Positions 1-9,288 of a stretch of 64,000 bases of DNA are shown here, piece by piece (positions within the stretch are counted from its first letter, which is position 1; each line of letters begins with the position of its first letter). The stretch is from contig NZ_SDPT01000001.1 in the NCBI RefSeq assembly GCF_004135605.1, forward strand, positions 62,001 through 126,000, read 5' to 3'. This DNA is from Sphingomonas desiccabilis. GTDB taxonomy: Bacteria > Pseudomonadota > Alphaproteobacteria > Sphingomonadales > Sphingomonadaceae. The translations under genes were made by a program, and so were the position numbers. The notes under the pieces are model-generated. The model did not search any database. It saw nothing but the letters and a program-made list of their open reading frames with translations, and had not been told where the DNA came from.

Positions 1-129
1 GTGCTCGCCTTTGCCGACCGCGCCGAACGCGGGCGTCCGCTCGCCCGCTTCGCACGCTGGCGGGTGGAGGCCGGGGAGGGCGGCAGCATCCGCCTCGACG
101 CGCAGCTGATGATGCCATGGCGCGGCTGA
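1..129 (+). CDS. C-terminal fragment of a GspM-like (PilO/GspMb-type) assembly-platform protein, 5' truncated by window edge
   Basis: An open frame enters from the left edge and stops with TGA at 127-129, giving a 42-residue tail. The tail has the alternating polar and hydrophobic pattern of a ferredoxin-like beta-alpha-beta end (RGRPLARFARWRVEAG, then IRLDAQLMMPW). This resembles the C-termini of GspM subtype b or PilO proteins, which join the inner-membrane platform of type II secretion. The next gene starts 13 bases before this stop, so the two are translationally coupled. A separate, complete gspM lies at 5912-6409, so this would be a second copy of a different subtype. The family call is inference from a short fragment; it could be another platform protein. 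Confidence 0.4.
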   Translation: MLAFADRAERGRPLARFARWRVEAGEGGSIRLDAQLMMPWRG

Positions 130-536
130 GCCCCCGGTGGCTGCTGCTGCCGGCCGGACTGCTGGCCGGCACGATGCCGGCGGTGCTGCTGACGCCGCCG
201 CGCGCGTCGGAGGCGCCGCAGGGCGCCTTGCCCCCGCTCGCCGCGCCTCCGGAGGCGCCGCCGCTCGCCGCCGCCTTCACCCGGCCGCTGTTCGCAGCCG
301 GGGGGCAAGAGCCGCCTTCTGCCGAGGATGCGCCCGCGCTGGTGGGCGTGGCCGGGCGGCTGATGCATGACGCCGTCGCGCTCGTCCGTACCGCCGACGG
401 CAGTACGCGCACGCTCGCGCCGGGCGAGAGCGTCGACGGCTGGCGGCTCGAATCCCTCGCCGCCGATGCCGCCTATTTCACCCGCGGCGGCCAGCGTGCG
501 CGGGTGCCGATGCCGGGCGAAGATCCGCCTCAGTAG
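117..536 (+). CDS. GspC/PilP-like periplasmic protein with one HR-type domain
   Basis: This 139-residue protein starts with a single membrane-anchor or signal segment (about residues 8-25), followed by a proline/alanine-rich linker to about residue 60. A compact domain at residues 75-135 contains ALVGVAGRLMHDAVALVRT and then GESVDGWRLES. That pattern matches the homology-region (HR) fold of GspC and PilP, which link the inner-membrane platform to the secretin. It has no PDZ domain, unlike the full GspC at 2602-3393. The start overlaps the end of the upstream partial gene by 13 bases, and the stop overlaps the convergent gspD stop by 7 bases. It is probably the last gene of a second mini platform operon. 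Function is inferred from fold-like sequence pattern and position. Confidence 0.6.
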   Translation: MARLSPRWLLLPAGLLAGTMPAVLLTPPRASEAPQGALPPLAAPPEAPPLAAAFTRPLFAAGGQEPPSAEDAPALVGVAGRLMHDAVALVRTADGSTRTLAPGESVDGWRLESLAADAAYFTRGGQRARVPMPGEDPPQ

Positions 537-2590
537 ATCCCGTCGATCTCCACCGACAGGCGCGGCCGCGGCGGATCGAGCAACAGGCTGCGCTTCTCGC
601 CCAGCTGCGCCTCGTCGCCGCGCAGCCGGTTATAGCGTGCCTGCGTCTCCGCCGCTGCCGCCGTGCCGTCGCGCAGGATCGTCGGCTTCAGGAAGATGAA
701 CAGCGTGCGCTTGACGCGCTGTTCCTGGCGGCTCTTGAACAGCTCGCCCAGCACCGGGATGTCGCCCAGGATCGGCACCTGGCTCTTCAGCCGGTTGTAG
801 TCGTCCGCGGTCAGCCCCCCCAGCACGATCGTCTGGCCGTTCTCCGCCAGCACGGTCGTGTTGATCATCCGCTTGTTGGTGATGATGTCGGACGCTGCCT
901 GCAGCTGCGTGGGTGCGATCGAGGAAGCTTCCTGGGCCACTTCCAGCCGGATCGTGTCGCCCGCGTTGATCCGCGGCAGCACCCGCAAGGTGATGCCGAC
1001 GTCGCGGCGCTCGATCGACGTATAGGGGTTGGCGTTGGTCGCGTCGGTCAGGATCGACCCGGTGATGAACGGCACTTCCTGCGCCACCACGATCTCGCCC
1101 ATCTTGTTGTCGAGCGTGGTGATCTGCGGGGTGGAGAGCAGGTTCGCCTTGGAGGACGTGCCCAGCGCCTGAACCAGGATCGAGAAATCGTCGCCTATAC
1201 CGATGTTCGCGCTCAAACCCTCGCCCAGCAGGCCGGCGGCAGGAACGCCGAGCGTCTGCAGGATCCCCGCCAACGACCTCACCCCCGTCGGGCTGCTGAA
1301 CGAGGTGCCGGCTCCGTTGAAGCCGGACAGGGCCGCGCCGCTGGTGCCGATCTGCACCGCCAGCCGTTCCGCATCGTCGCCGACGATTTCGGCGATTGCC
1401 GCCTCGATCAGCACCTGCGGCCGTCGCACGTCCAGGTCCGGGATCAGCCGGTCGATCTGCGCCACCGCCGCCGGCGTGCCGCGCACCACCAGCGCGTTGA
1501 TGTCGGGCGCCGGCTGCACCGTCAGGTCGGGCGTCGAAAAGCCCTGGGGGGTCGGTGCCTGCTCGCCCATCGCGCCGCCGCTGCTGCCGCCCGACAGCCC
1601 GGTGGTCGTGCTTCCGGCCGCTGCTGCCTGCGCTGCGGCGTTACCGCTGATCAGGCTCGACAGCGCCGCCGTCGGGCTCTGCGCGCCGCTGCCGGCGCGG
1701 GGGCGGGGGGAGAGGCTGCGCGCGACCGGATTCGCCGCACTCGCTTCCTGGCCCAGGATGCCGCGCAGTACCTCGGTCACCGCCTCGGCGTCGGCATGGT
1801 TCAGCCGGAAGACGCGAGTGACCGGCGTGGCACCGCCCGGCGCATCGAGCGCGTGCGCGATCCGCCGCGCCTCCGCCACCGCCGCGGGCGTGCCCCGCAC
1901 CACGATGGTGTTGCTGCGCGCATCGGCCGCCACGCGCGCGCCGGTGCCGCCGCCCGCGTCCTCCAGCACGCCCTGCATCGCCTGCGCCACGTCGCTCGCA
2001 TTGCCGTTCTGCAAGGGGATGGTCGCAAAGCTCGATCCGCCGCCGCCGTCCAGCGAACGCGCCAGCGCCTCGATCCGCGCGACATTGTCGGCATAGTCGG
2101 TCACGACGATCGCGTTCGGCGCCGACAGCGGCTCCACGCTGCCGAAGCTCGCGACCAGCGGACGGACGATGCGGGCCGCATCCGCCGACGGGACGTTCGC
2201 CAGCCGGACCATCCGAGTCACCAGCGCCTGGCCCCCGCCGCCGCGCGCGCCGCCGTCGCGCACCGCATTGGCCGCCGGCACGATCCGCCACGCGCCGCCG
2301 GAGCGCACCGCGGCAAAGCCGTTGGCGCGCAGCACCGACTGGAACAGCTCCCACACGCCTGCCGGGGACAGCGGCTCCGCCGACGTAACGGTGACCTGGC
2401 CCTTCACCGTCGGGTCCAGGATCAGCGTGCGCCCGGTCAGCCGGCTGATCTGCTCGGCGACGTCGGCGATCTCCACGCCGCGCATGTTGACGACGATGTC
2501 GCCCGCGGGCGGCGTCTGCGCGGCGAGCGGCTGGAGCGCGGTCGCTGCGAGGCAGAGCGCAAGGAGAGGGATGCGAATCGGATGCGGCAC
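530..2590 (-). CDS. gspD: Type II secretion outer-membrane secretin GspD
   Basis: GspD forms the outer-membrane channel of the type II secretion system. The 686-residue protein has a signal peptide (cleavage near residues 22-25, PLAAQ), an N0 domain starting DIVVNMRGVEIADVAEQIS, then N1-N3 repeats with the typical NAIVVTDY and SNTIVVRGTPAAV motifs. The secretin domain follows in the C-terminal third, with VAQEVPFITGSIL near residue 500 and VLGGLTADDYN after it. A Gly/Ser/Ala/Pro-rich insert of about 70 residues interrupts N3 (roughly residues 285-355), a known flexible site in secretins. It is the last gene of the minus-strand block gspG-H-I-C-D, 11 bases after gspC. Length is normal for the family. 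No pilotin-type C-terminal extension is obvious. Confidence 0.95.
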   Translation of the reverse strand: MPHPIRIPLLALCLAATALQPLAAQTPPAGDIVVNMRGVEIADVAEQISRLTGRTLILDPTVKGQVTVTSAEPLSPAGVWELFQSVLRANGFAAVRSGGAWRIVPAANAVRDGGARGGGGQALVTRMVRLANVPSADAARIVRPLVASFGSVEPLSAPNAIVVTDYADNVARIEALARSLDGGGGSSFATIPLQNGNASDVAQAMQGVLEDAGGGTGARVAADARSNTIVVRGTPAAVAEARRIAHALDAPGGATPVTRVFRLNHADAEAVTEVLRGILGQEASAANPVARSLSPRPRAGSGAQSPTAALSSLISGNAAAQAAAAGSTTTGLSGGSSGGAMGEQAPTPQGFSTPDLTVQPAPDINALVVRGTPAAVAQIDRLIPDLDVRRPQVLIEAAIAEIVGDDAERLAVQIGTSGAALSGFNGAGTSFSSPTGVRSLAGILQTLGVPAAGLLGEGLSANIGIGDDFSILVQALGTSSKANLLSTPQITTLDNKMGEIVVAQEVPFITGSILTDATNANPYTSIERRDVGITLRVLPRINAGDTIRLEVAQEASSIAPTQLQAASDIITNKRMINTTVLAENGQTIVLGGLTADDYNRLKSQVPILGDIPVLGELFKSRQEQRVKRTLFIFLKPTILRDGTAAAAETQARYNRLRGDEAQLGEKRSLLLDPPRPRLSVEIDGIY

Positions 2591-2601
2591 GATGCTTTGA
2601 C

Positions 2602-3393
2602 CTAACGGATCGGTACGGTGACGGTAATCGGCTTGCCGTCACGAAGGATGGTGATCTGCGCCGGGCCGTTGCCCGCACCGGCAAGCGCGGCGTCGGCGGC
2701 CGCCGGATCGCTGAGCGCGACGCCGTTGATCGATTGGACGACGTCGCCCGCCTGCATGCCCGGCGGCGCGTTCGCGCCGATCGCATAGCCGCCGGGAACC
2801 TGGGTCGCGCCCAGTCGGTCGATCAGCGCGGAGGCTGCGGGGGCCGGTGCCGGGGGCGGCGGTGTGGAAGACATCGGCGTGTAGCTGGCGGCAGGGGCGG
2901 TGTCGCCGCTCGGCGCCGCCGGCGTGCCCGTGAGCGCCGCAGGATCGGGGAAGCCCAGATATTCGATGCGGCCGCCGTTGTTCAGCAGGATGCGATCGCG
3001 CTGGATGCCCTCGATGCGCAGGCCCGCCAGCGCGTCGCCCACATGGTACGCGCGCGCCGGCTCGGAACCCGTGGCCACGAACGCCACCGCCTGCTCGACC
3101 GGAACGGTGAAGATCAGGCCCTTGAGCTCGGCCTGGATGCCCGTCTTCTGCGTGGCCTCGCCGACTGCCGCCTGGCCGAACGGCGCCCAGCTGAGCAGCG
3201 GCCCCAGGTCGCCGACCGCGGACGGGCGGGCGCGCCCCTCGCTCGGCACCGTCACCGCGCCGGTTCCGGCATGTCCTGCCATGCGCCACACCAGACCGGC
3301 CAGCGCGAACGCCACGGACACGATCGCTAGCGCGATCGCGAGGTCGAGAGTCCGGCGCTTCTGGCGCGGCGTCAGCGCGGGCGGCATCCTCAT
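2602..3393 (-). CDS. gspC: Type II secretion protein GspC with C-terminal PDZ domain
   Basis: GspC connects the inner-membrane platform to the secretin and helps select cargo. The 263-residue protein has a short cytoplasmic N-terminus, one transmembrane helix at about residues 15-35 (LDLAIALAIVSVAFALAGLV), an HR domain around residues 85-150 (QAELKGLIFTVPVEQAVAFV, then GRIEYLGF), a proline-rich linker, and a C-terminal PDZ domain (GMQAGDVVQSINGVALSD) near residues 195-263. The start ATG overlaps the gspI stop (ATGA), and gspD follows after 11 bases. A PDZ rather than a coiled coil at the C-terminus places it with the PDZ-bearing GspC proteins. All features are visible in the sequence. Confidence 0.93.
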   Translation of the reverse strand: MRMPPALTPRQKRRTLDLAIALAIVSVAFALAGLVWRMAGHAGTGAVTVPSEGRARPSAVGDLGPLLSWAPFGQAAVGEATQKTGIQAELKGLIFTVPVEQAVAFVATGSEPARAYHVGDALAGLRIEGIQRDRILLNNGGRIEYLGFPDPAALTGTPAAPSGDTAPAASYTPMSSTPPPPAPAPAASALIDRLGATQVPGGYAIGANAPPGMQAGDVVQSINGVALSDPAAADAALAGAGNGPAQITILRDGKPITVTVPIR

Positions 3394-3755
3394 GATCCGC
3401 GTCCTTCCAGAAAGCCGTCGAGCTGCGCAAGCGGCCTTTCCTCGCCCGCTGCCGAGACCGCGATCCGCACCCGGTCGAGCGCGGGATCGTCGGTGCCGCG
3501 CCGCGCGACCGCCACCTGCCAGCGGCGGCCCAGCATCTCCACGTCGCGCGCATCCGCCTCGGGCGCGCCGACCTCCAGCTCCGCCAGCCGGTTCTCCGCG
3601 ATCAGCATCGCGATCGTGCGCCGCTCGATGCCGCGGGTCGAATCGATGTGCTGTTCGACGGCGCCGATCAGCCCCACGGTCGCGATCGCCAGCACCGCGA
3701 GCGCAACCAGCGCCTCGATCAGCGAGAAACCTGCCTCGGACGGATGCGCCGTCAT
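3390..3755 (-). CDS. gspI: Type II secretion minor pseudopilin GspI
   Basis: This 121-residue minor pseudopilin belongs to the tip complex (GspH-I-J-K) of the secretion pseudopilus. The prepilin peptidase site is SEAG^FSLIEALVALAVLAI, with Glu at +5 of the mature protein. The longer open frame upstream is in the gspH shadow; the start chosen at 3755 forms an ATGA overlap with the gspH stop and leaves a short 9-residue leader, as usual for this family. The conserved I/H-type motif AENRLAELEVG follows the hydrophobic helix, which is typical of GspI. The stop overlaps the gspC start by 4 bases, so it is co-translated with its neighbours. Confidence 0.92.
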   Translation of the reverse strand: MTAHPSEAGFSLIEALVALAVLAIATVGLIGAVEQHIDSTRGIERRTIAMLIAENRLAELEVGAPEADARDVEMLGRRWQVAVARRGTDDPALDRVRIAVSAAGEERPLAQLDGFLEGRGS

Positions 3756-4303
3756 GCTGCCGCTGCCTTGGCGGAGTCCGCGGGCGCGTGCACGGCCTCT
3801 GCCGTCATCCCGTCGTAGGTGACGATCCAGCGATCCCCGCCCGCGCTGATCTCGGCGGTCAGCGGCTGGCCGGTGCCATCGACGCCCAGCAGCACCGGTG
3901 GCCGTGCCGACAGCGCCATCACCATGCCGCCCGGCAGCGTGTGGAAACCCATCCCGGCGCCATCGCGCGGCGTCCATCCGCCCGTGGCGTTCAGCGTGGC
4001 AAAGCCATAGCCGTGCTCGCCCGCGGTAAAGGCGATCGCACGATCCCCCAGCATCGCATCGTCCGCCGCTGCCTGCAGCTGGGTCGCCAGCCGCCGCGCT
4101 TCGGTCTCGACGGTCGGCGCGCGCGTCGCAGCGCCGATGCCGAGCGTGACGGCACCCGCCGCCACGCCCAGAATGGCGAGCACCACCAGCATCTCGACCA
4201 GCGTCATGCCGGCCTCCGCGGCACGCCGCTCGTGCTCCCGCGCACCGGTCCACGGGAGGGAGATCGCTGGAATGCTGCCCGCAAGGCGAGCGGGCGGCGT
4301 CAT
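3752..4303 (-). CDS. gspH: Type II secretion minor pseudopilin GspH
   Basis: GspH is a minor pseudopilin of the pseudopilus tip. The 183-residue protein carries a prepilin cleavage site at AEAG^MTLVEMLVVLAILGV around residue 32, with Glu at +5. A beta-rich C-terminal domain follows, containing the ARRLATQLQAAADDAML helix and the GYGFATL strand seen in GspH/FimT proteins. The leader before the cleavage site is long (31 residues) if the ATG at 4303 is used. That start lies one base from the gspG stop, which supports it, but a start closer to the cleavage site is possible. Operon order is gspG-H-I-C-D. Confidence 0.9.
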   Translation of the reverse strand: MTPPARLAGSIPAISLPWTGAREHERRAAEAGMTLVEMLVVLAILGVAAGAVTLGIGAATRAPTVETEARRLATQLQAAADDAMLGDRAIAFTAGEHGYGFATLNATGGWTPRDGAGMGFHTLPGGMVMALSARPPVLLGVDGTGQPLTAEISAGGDRWIVTYDGMTAEAVHAPADSAKAAAA

Positions 4304-4304
4304 G

Positions 4305-4814
4305 TCAGGGACGCTTGCCGTCGATGTCGGCGTCCAGATCCTCGCCGCCGGGCTTGCCGTCCTTGCCGAGCGACTTCAGCTCGAAGCTGCCGTTGCCGGT
4401 CGAGCTATAGGCATAGGGGTTGCCCCACGGATCCACCGGCATGTCGGAGAGATAGCCGCCCGGCGCCCAGCTGCTCGGCACCGGCGGGGTGCTCGGCCGC
4501 TCGACCAGTGCCTTCAGCCCCTGCTGGGTCGTCGGATAGTCGCCGTTGTCGAGCCGGTACATCTTGAGGGCGGCGCTGATGCTCTTGATGTCGGTGCTCG
4601 CGGTGGTGACTCGCGCCTGGTCCGGGCGGCTGATGACGTTGGGGACGATCAGGGCGGCGACGATGGCGATGATCGCCAGCACCACGATCATCTCGACCAG
4701 CGTCAGGCCCGCCTGCGATGCCGGCACCGCGCGCACGCGCGGCTTGCGGCTTTTCGCCCACGCTGCCACGGTGCTCGTCACGCTGTCATGAAACTGTTGT
4801 GAAAAGATGCGCAT
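4305..4814 (-). CDS. gspG: Type II secretion major pseudopilin GspG
   Basis: GspG builds the pseudopilus shaft. The 169-residue product contains the prepilin peptidase site QAG^LTLVEMIVVLAIIAIV with Glu at +5, the NVISRPDQARVTTASTD segment, the family motif YRLDNGDYPTTQQGLKALV, and the C-terminal PVDPWGNPYAY plus a late Glu/Asp-rich loop that binds calcium in characterised GspG. It is the first gene of the minus-strand block. The leader before the cleavage site is 36 residues, long for this family, and no strong Shine-Dalgarno precedes the ATG at 4814. GTG codons at residues 12 and 16 are alternative starts. Divergent gspL begins only 9 bases away, so the two promoters must overlap coding sequence. 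Confidence 0.93.
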   Translation of the reverse strand: MRIFSQQFHDSVTSTVAAWAKSRKPRVRAVPASQAGLTLVEMIVVLAIIAIVAALIVPNVISRPDQARVTTASTDIKSISAALKMYRLDNGDYPTTQQGLKALVERPSTPPVPSSWAPGGYLSDMPVDPWGNPYAYSSTGNGSFELKSLGKDGKPGGEDLDADIDGKRP

Positions 4815-4823
4815 CCCGGCCCC

Positions 4824-5915
4824 ATGCGTTCGCCTGATGACTCAAATATGACCGTCCTTCCGGCCGGTCCCGCTGCCGGCGTTTGGACGCTCGAGGGCGA
4901 ACGCCCGATCATAGCCGATGCCGAGGGGCCCGCAACCTTGCTGGTGCCTTCCGAGCGGCTGCTGCTGCTCGCCGTCGACCTGCCGCTCGCTACACGCGGC
5001 CAGCGGTTGGAGGCGCTGCCCTTTGCGGTCGAGGACCGCATCGCCGACCCGCTCGACTCGGTGCATCTGGCGATCGGGGAGATGCTGGCGCCGCAGCGCT
5101 ATCTGGTCGCGGTGGTGCGGCACAGCGTCATGGCCGAATGGATCGCCCTCGGCGACTCGCACGGCCTGGGGGATGCGGCGCTGGTGCCCGATTCGCTGTC
5201 GCTGCCGCGCCCGGCCGAGGGCGCTTGGAACGTCGCGCAGCGCGGCGGGCGCGCGGTCGTGCGGGCAGGGGACGGCACCGGCTTTGCCGTGCCCGCCGCG
5301 CTGCTGCCCGCCGCCTGGCAAGCCGCCGGCCGGCCCGAGGTCACCGCCTTCGGCGATCCGCTCGTCGAGCCGATCGCCGCGCAAGCCGCGGTGCCGCAGC
5401 CGCTCGGCATGACGCTCGCGGTACCCGCGCTGGACCTGCGCCAGGGCCGCTACGCGCGCCGCCGCACCGGATCGGCGTTCGTGCGCAAGGTGGCGATGGT
5501 CGGGCTTGCCGCGCTGGTCGCGCACGCCATCCTCGCCGCCGCCGATACGCTGATGCTGCGCGCGATCGCCGACCGGCGCGAGGCGGAGACGCGGACCCTG
5601 CTCGCCACCGCCGCACCCGATCTCGCCCAGGCGGAGGACCTGCCCGGCAGCGTCACCGATCGGCTCCCCCGCGCCACCGGCGACAACCGCTTCGTCCCCG
5701 CACTCGCCCGCGTCTCGGTCGCGCTCGCGCCCCTGGGCTCCTCCATCGTCGTGCGCTCGATGCAGTGGAGCGGCAACCAGCTGGTGGTGGATCTCGACGC
5801 GAGCGACGCGGGCGCCGCGGACCGGCTCCGTGCGGCCCTCGCCGGTGCGCGGATCGACGCGACGGTCACCCCCGATCCCGCGGGCGGCATCCGCGTGACG
5901 GCAGCCGGCGCATGA
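4824..5915 (+). CDS. gspL: Type II secretion protein GspL (ATPase-anchoring platform protein)
   Basis: GspL anchors the GspE ATPase to the inner membrane. The protein (363 residues from the ATG at 4824, 355 from the ATG at 4848) has an N-terminal cytoplasmic actin-like domain (LVPSERLLLLAVDLPLATRG, ALPFAVEDRIADPLDSVHLA). A transmembrane helix lies around residues 218-240 (KVAMVGLAALVAHAILAAAD), followed by a periplasmic ferredoxin-like domain ending in IDATVTPDPAGGIRVT. The motif PFAVEDRIA is characteristic of the family. The stop overlaps the gspM start (ATGA). The second ATG is equally likely because neither has a clear ribosome binding site and the first lies only 9 bases from divergent gspG. 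Confidence 0.9.
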   Translation: MRSPDDSNMTVLPAGPAAGVWTLEGERPIIADAEGPATLLVPSERLLLLAVDLPLATRGQRLEALPFAVEDRIADPLDSVHLAIGEMLAPQRYLVAVVRHSVMAEWIALGDSHGLGDAALVPDSLSLPRPAEGAWNVAQRGGRAVVRAGDGTGFAVPAALLPAAWQAAGRPEVTAFGDPLVEPIAAQAAVPQPLGMTLAVPALDLRQGRYARRRTGSAFVRKVAMVGLAALVAHAILAAADTLMLRAIADRREAETRTLLATAAPDLAQAEDLPGSVTDRLPRATGDNRFVPALARVSVALAPLGSSIVVRSMQWSGNQLVVDLDASDAGAADRLRAALAGARIDATVTPDPAGGIRVTAAGA

Positions 5916-6405
5916 TCGTGCGGCTGCCCGGACGCTCGCGGCTGGAGGCCGGGCTCGCCCGCTTCGACGCGTGGTGGAGCAACCTCAGCCAGCGGGAACG
6001 CAGACTGGTCGGCAGCCTCGCGGTGCTGCTGGTGCTGCTGGTCGCCGTCTATGGCGTGGTGAAGCCCATTCAGGCGGCGCGCGCCGATGCCCGCGCCGAC
6101 ATCCGCCAGTTCGAGACGCTGAACGCCCGCATCCGTGCGGCCGGCACGCTGCCGCCGGTGCAGCCACTCGCTGTCGGCCCGCCCGATGCCGCGATCGCCG
6201 CCGCCGCCGGTCGCGCCGGGCTCACCGTCCAGACGGTGCCGCTGGTCGCGGGCGGCTATCGCGTCACCGTCGCCGACGGCGCCTATGACGGCGTGATCCG
6301 CTGGATCGACGAGGTTGCGCGCACCACCACGCTCGGCATCCGCCAGGTCTCGATCGTGCGCGGCACCGCCCCCGGCCATGTCTCGGCCACCGTGGAGTTC
6401 GGCGC

Positions 6406-6409
<4 letters not shown>
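5912..6409 (+). CDS. gspM: Type II secretion protein GspM
   Basis: GspM is the inner-membrane partner of GspL in the assembly platform. The 165-residue protein has a short cytoplasmic N-terminus (WWSNLSQRERRLVGS, the usual GspM preface), one transmembrane helix at about residues 30-52 (LAVLLVLLVAVYGVV), and a periplasmic domain ending in a beta strand (GHVSATVEFGA). Size and topology match GspM. It is linked to gspL and gspE by ATGA overlaps on both sides, giving a tight gspL-M-E operon. The different subtype fragment at 1-129 would be a second GspM-like protein in the same locus. Confidence 0.9.
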
Positions 6410-7899
<1,490 letters not shown>

Positions 7900-7910
7900 G
7901 CCGGTCCCGT

Positions 7911-7985
7911 GCTCCTGCGAAAGCAGGAGCGCGGGATTACGATGCGGTGCACTGTTTGGCCCTGGGCTCCTGCCTGCGCAGGAGC
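7911..7985. repeat. Two tandem copies of a palindromic GCTCCTGC hairpin element
   Basis: Two 20-base hairpins share the same stem, GCTCCTGC/GCAGGAGC. The first (7911-7930) has a GAAA tetraloop, and the second (7966-7985) has a CTGC loop. Thirty-five bases separate them. They lie between the convergent ends of gspE and the GH43 gene. They look like a REP-type intergenic element and could also act as transcription terminators, although no T-run follows either stem. Confidence 0.75.
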
Positions 7986-8032
7986 ACGGCAACCCATCCT
8001 TATCTCGTCGTGCTGACGGAGGTGAGAGAAGA

Positions 8033-9061
8033 TCACCGCACCACCGCCTCCCGCTCCAGCTTCGGCAGCGCCGGTGCGCCGCTCGCATCGAAGGTCACGC
8101 GCTGGATGTGCGGCGCACGCTTGCCGGTGCAGCCCATCTCGGCGGCGGTGTTGGCGTGGTAGACCATCCACGTCGCCCCGCCTGGCTCCGTGAAGAACCC
8201 GTTGTGCCCCGGCGCGAACACGCCCGCGGACGGCGTCGTCTTCAGGATCGGCTCGGGCGCCTTGCGCCACGACGCCGCCTTAAGCGGATCCGCACCGGCC
8301 GGCGCACGCAGCAGCCCCACCGCATAGCCGTCCGACCAGCAGGCGCTGCCGGAATAGGCGAGGAACAGGTCGCCCTTCGGCCCCTTCAGGAACGCCGGTC
8401 CTTCCAGGATCTGCCGGCCGCCCTGGCGCTCCCACGCGCGGTCCGGCCGCGCCAGGATCGTCTCCGGCCCGATCACCGTCCACGGGTTCGTCATCGCCAC
8501 GATCGCGAGGTCGCTCTCGCTCCCCACATAGGGAGAATAGACGAAATAGCGCTTGCCGCGGTGCTCGAAGGTGGTGCCGTCGATCCCCGGCCGCGCGGTC
8601 GCGACGCGCCCGCGGTCGATCCACTTGCCCTTCAGCGGGTCGGCACTCGCATTCTCCAGCACGAACACGCCGCGATGCGCATCGTCGTCCTGTCCGGCCG
8701 CCGCGGCGGTATAGTAGATGTACCATTTGCCCTCGATGCGGTGCAGCTCGGGCGCCCAGATCGACTGCGCATTGGGACCGGTCACCGGCGGTCGCCACAC
8801 TGCCGTCTCCGTTGCTTCCGCCAGCCGGGAAAGGTCGCGCGTCGCCCGGATCGCCAGCCGGTCGCCAAGGGTCGCCATATAATAATAGGTGTCGCCGTGC
8901 CGGACGATCCACGGGTCCGGTCCGCCGGGAAGCAGTGGGTTCGTGGCGACCTGCGCCGCAATGCCGGGTTCGGCGGCCTGGACGACACCCGATCCCGTCG
9001 CCAGGCCTGGCACCAGGATAGCCAGGGCCAGGCCAGGCAGCATCCCCCGCAGTGCGCGCAT
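8033..9061 (-). CDS. Secreted glycoside hydrolase family 43 enzyme (arabinofuranosidase/xylosidase type)
   Basis: GH43 enzymes remove arabinose or xylose from plant polysaccharides. The 342-residue protein has a signal peptide (residues 1-30, ending VVQAAEP). The five-bladed propeller motifs are GGPDPWIVRHGDTYYYMAT with the general-base Asp near residue 49, IWAPELHRIEGKWYIYYTA, GIDGTTFEHRGKRYFVYSP with the second Asp, LEGPAFLKGPKGDLFLAYS with the general-acid Glu, and GHNGFF. A longer frame upstream exists, but the ATG at 9061 has a good Shine-Dalgarno (GAGGAGAG) and begins the signal peptide. It lies antisense between gspE and gspF, so it may be a substrate of this secretion system; that is inference. 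Exact substrate cannot be told. Confidence 0.88.
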   Translation of the reverse strand: MRALRGMLPGLALAILVPGLATGSGVVQAAEPGIAAQVATNPLLPGGPDPWIVRHGDTYYYMATLGDRLAIRATRDLSRLAEATETAVWRPPVTGPNAQSIWAPELHRIEGKWYIYYTAAAAGQDDDAHRGVFVLENASADPLKGKWIDRGRVATARPGIDGTTFEHRGKRYFVYSPYVGSESDLAIVAMTNPWTVIGPETILARPDRAWERQGGRQILEGPAFLKGPKGDLFLAYSGSACWSDGYAVGLLRAPAGADPLKAASWRKAPEPILKTTPSAGVFAPGHNGFFTEPGGATWMVYHANTAAEMGCTGKRAPHIQRVTFDASGAPALPKLEREAVVR

Positions 9062-9226
9062 CAGACTCTCCTCATATTTATCTGCTGTATGGCGCCAGTT
9101 TGGCTCGATGCTCAAGAGGGTGGTGGGCTTGCCCCTGTCCTACAACGCGCGCTTGTGCTTTCGTGGCCGGCGATGCCTCTCCTCGCTTCCTTGTCCGCTC
9201 GCCGCCTGTGTCACGGTGCTGACATG

Positions 9227-9256
9227 GTTGAGGCAGAAGTGCGTTTGAGCCTCAAC
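9227..9256 (+). promoter_or_regulatory. Inverted repeat upstream of gspF
   Basis: The 8-base arms GTTGAGGC (9227-9234) and GCCTCAAC (9249-9256) are perfect inverted repeats with a 14-base spacer. They end 32 bases before the gspF ATG. A short direct repeat, CTCAACTTC, follows the second arm. The site could be an operator for gspF or a leader hairpin. No function is shown. The rest of the 227-base gap between the GH43 gene and gspF contains nothing else I can support. Confidence 0.45.
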
Positions 9257-9288
9257 TTCCTCAACTTCCGCGCTCCCGAAGGCCTCGC

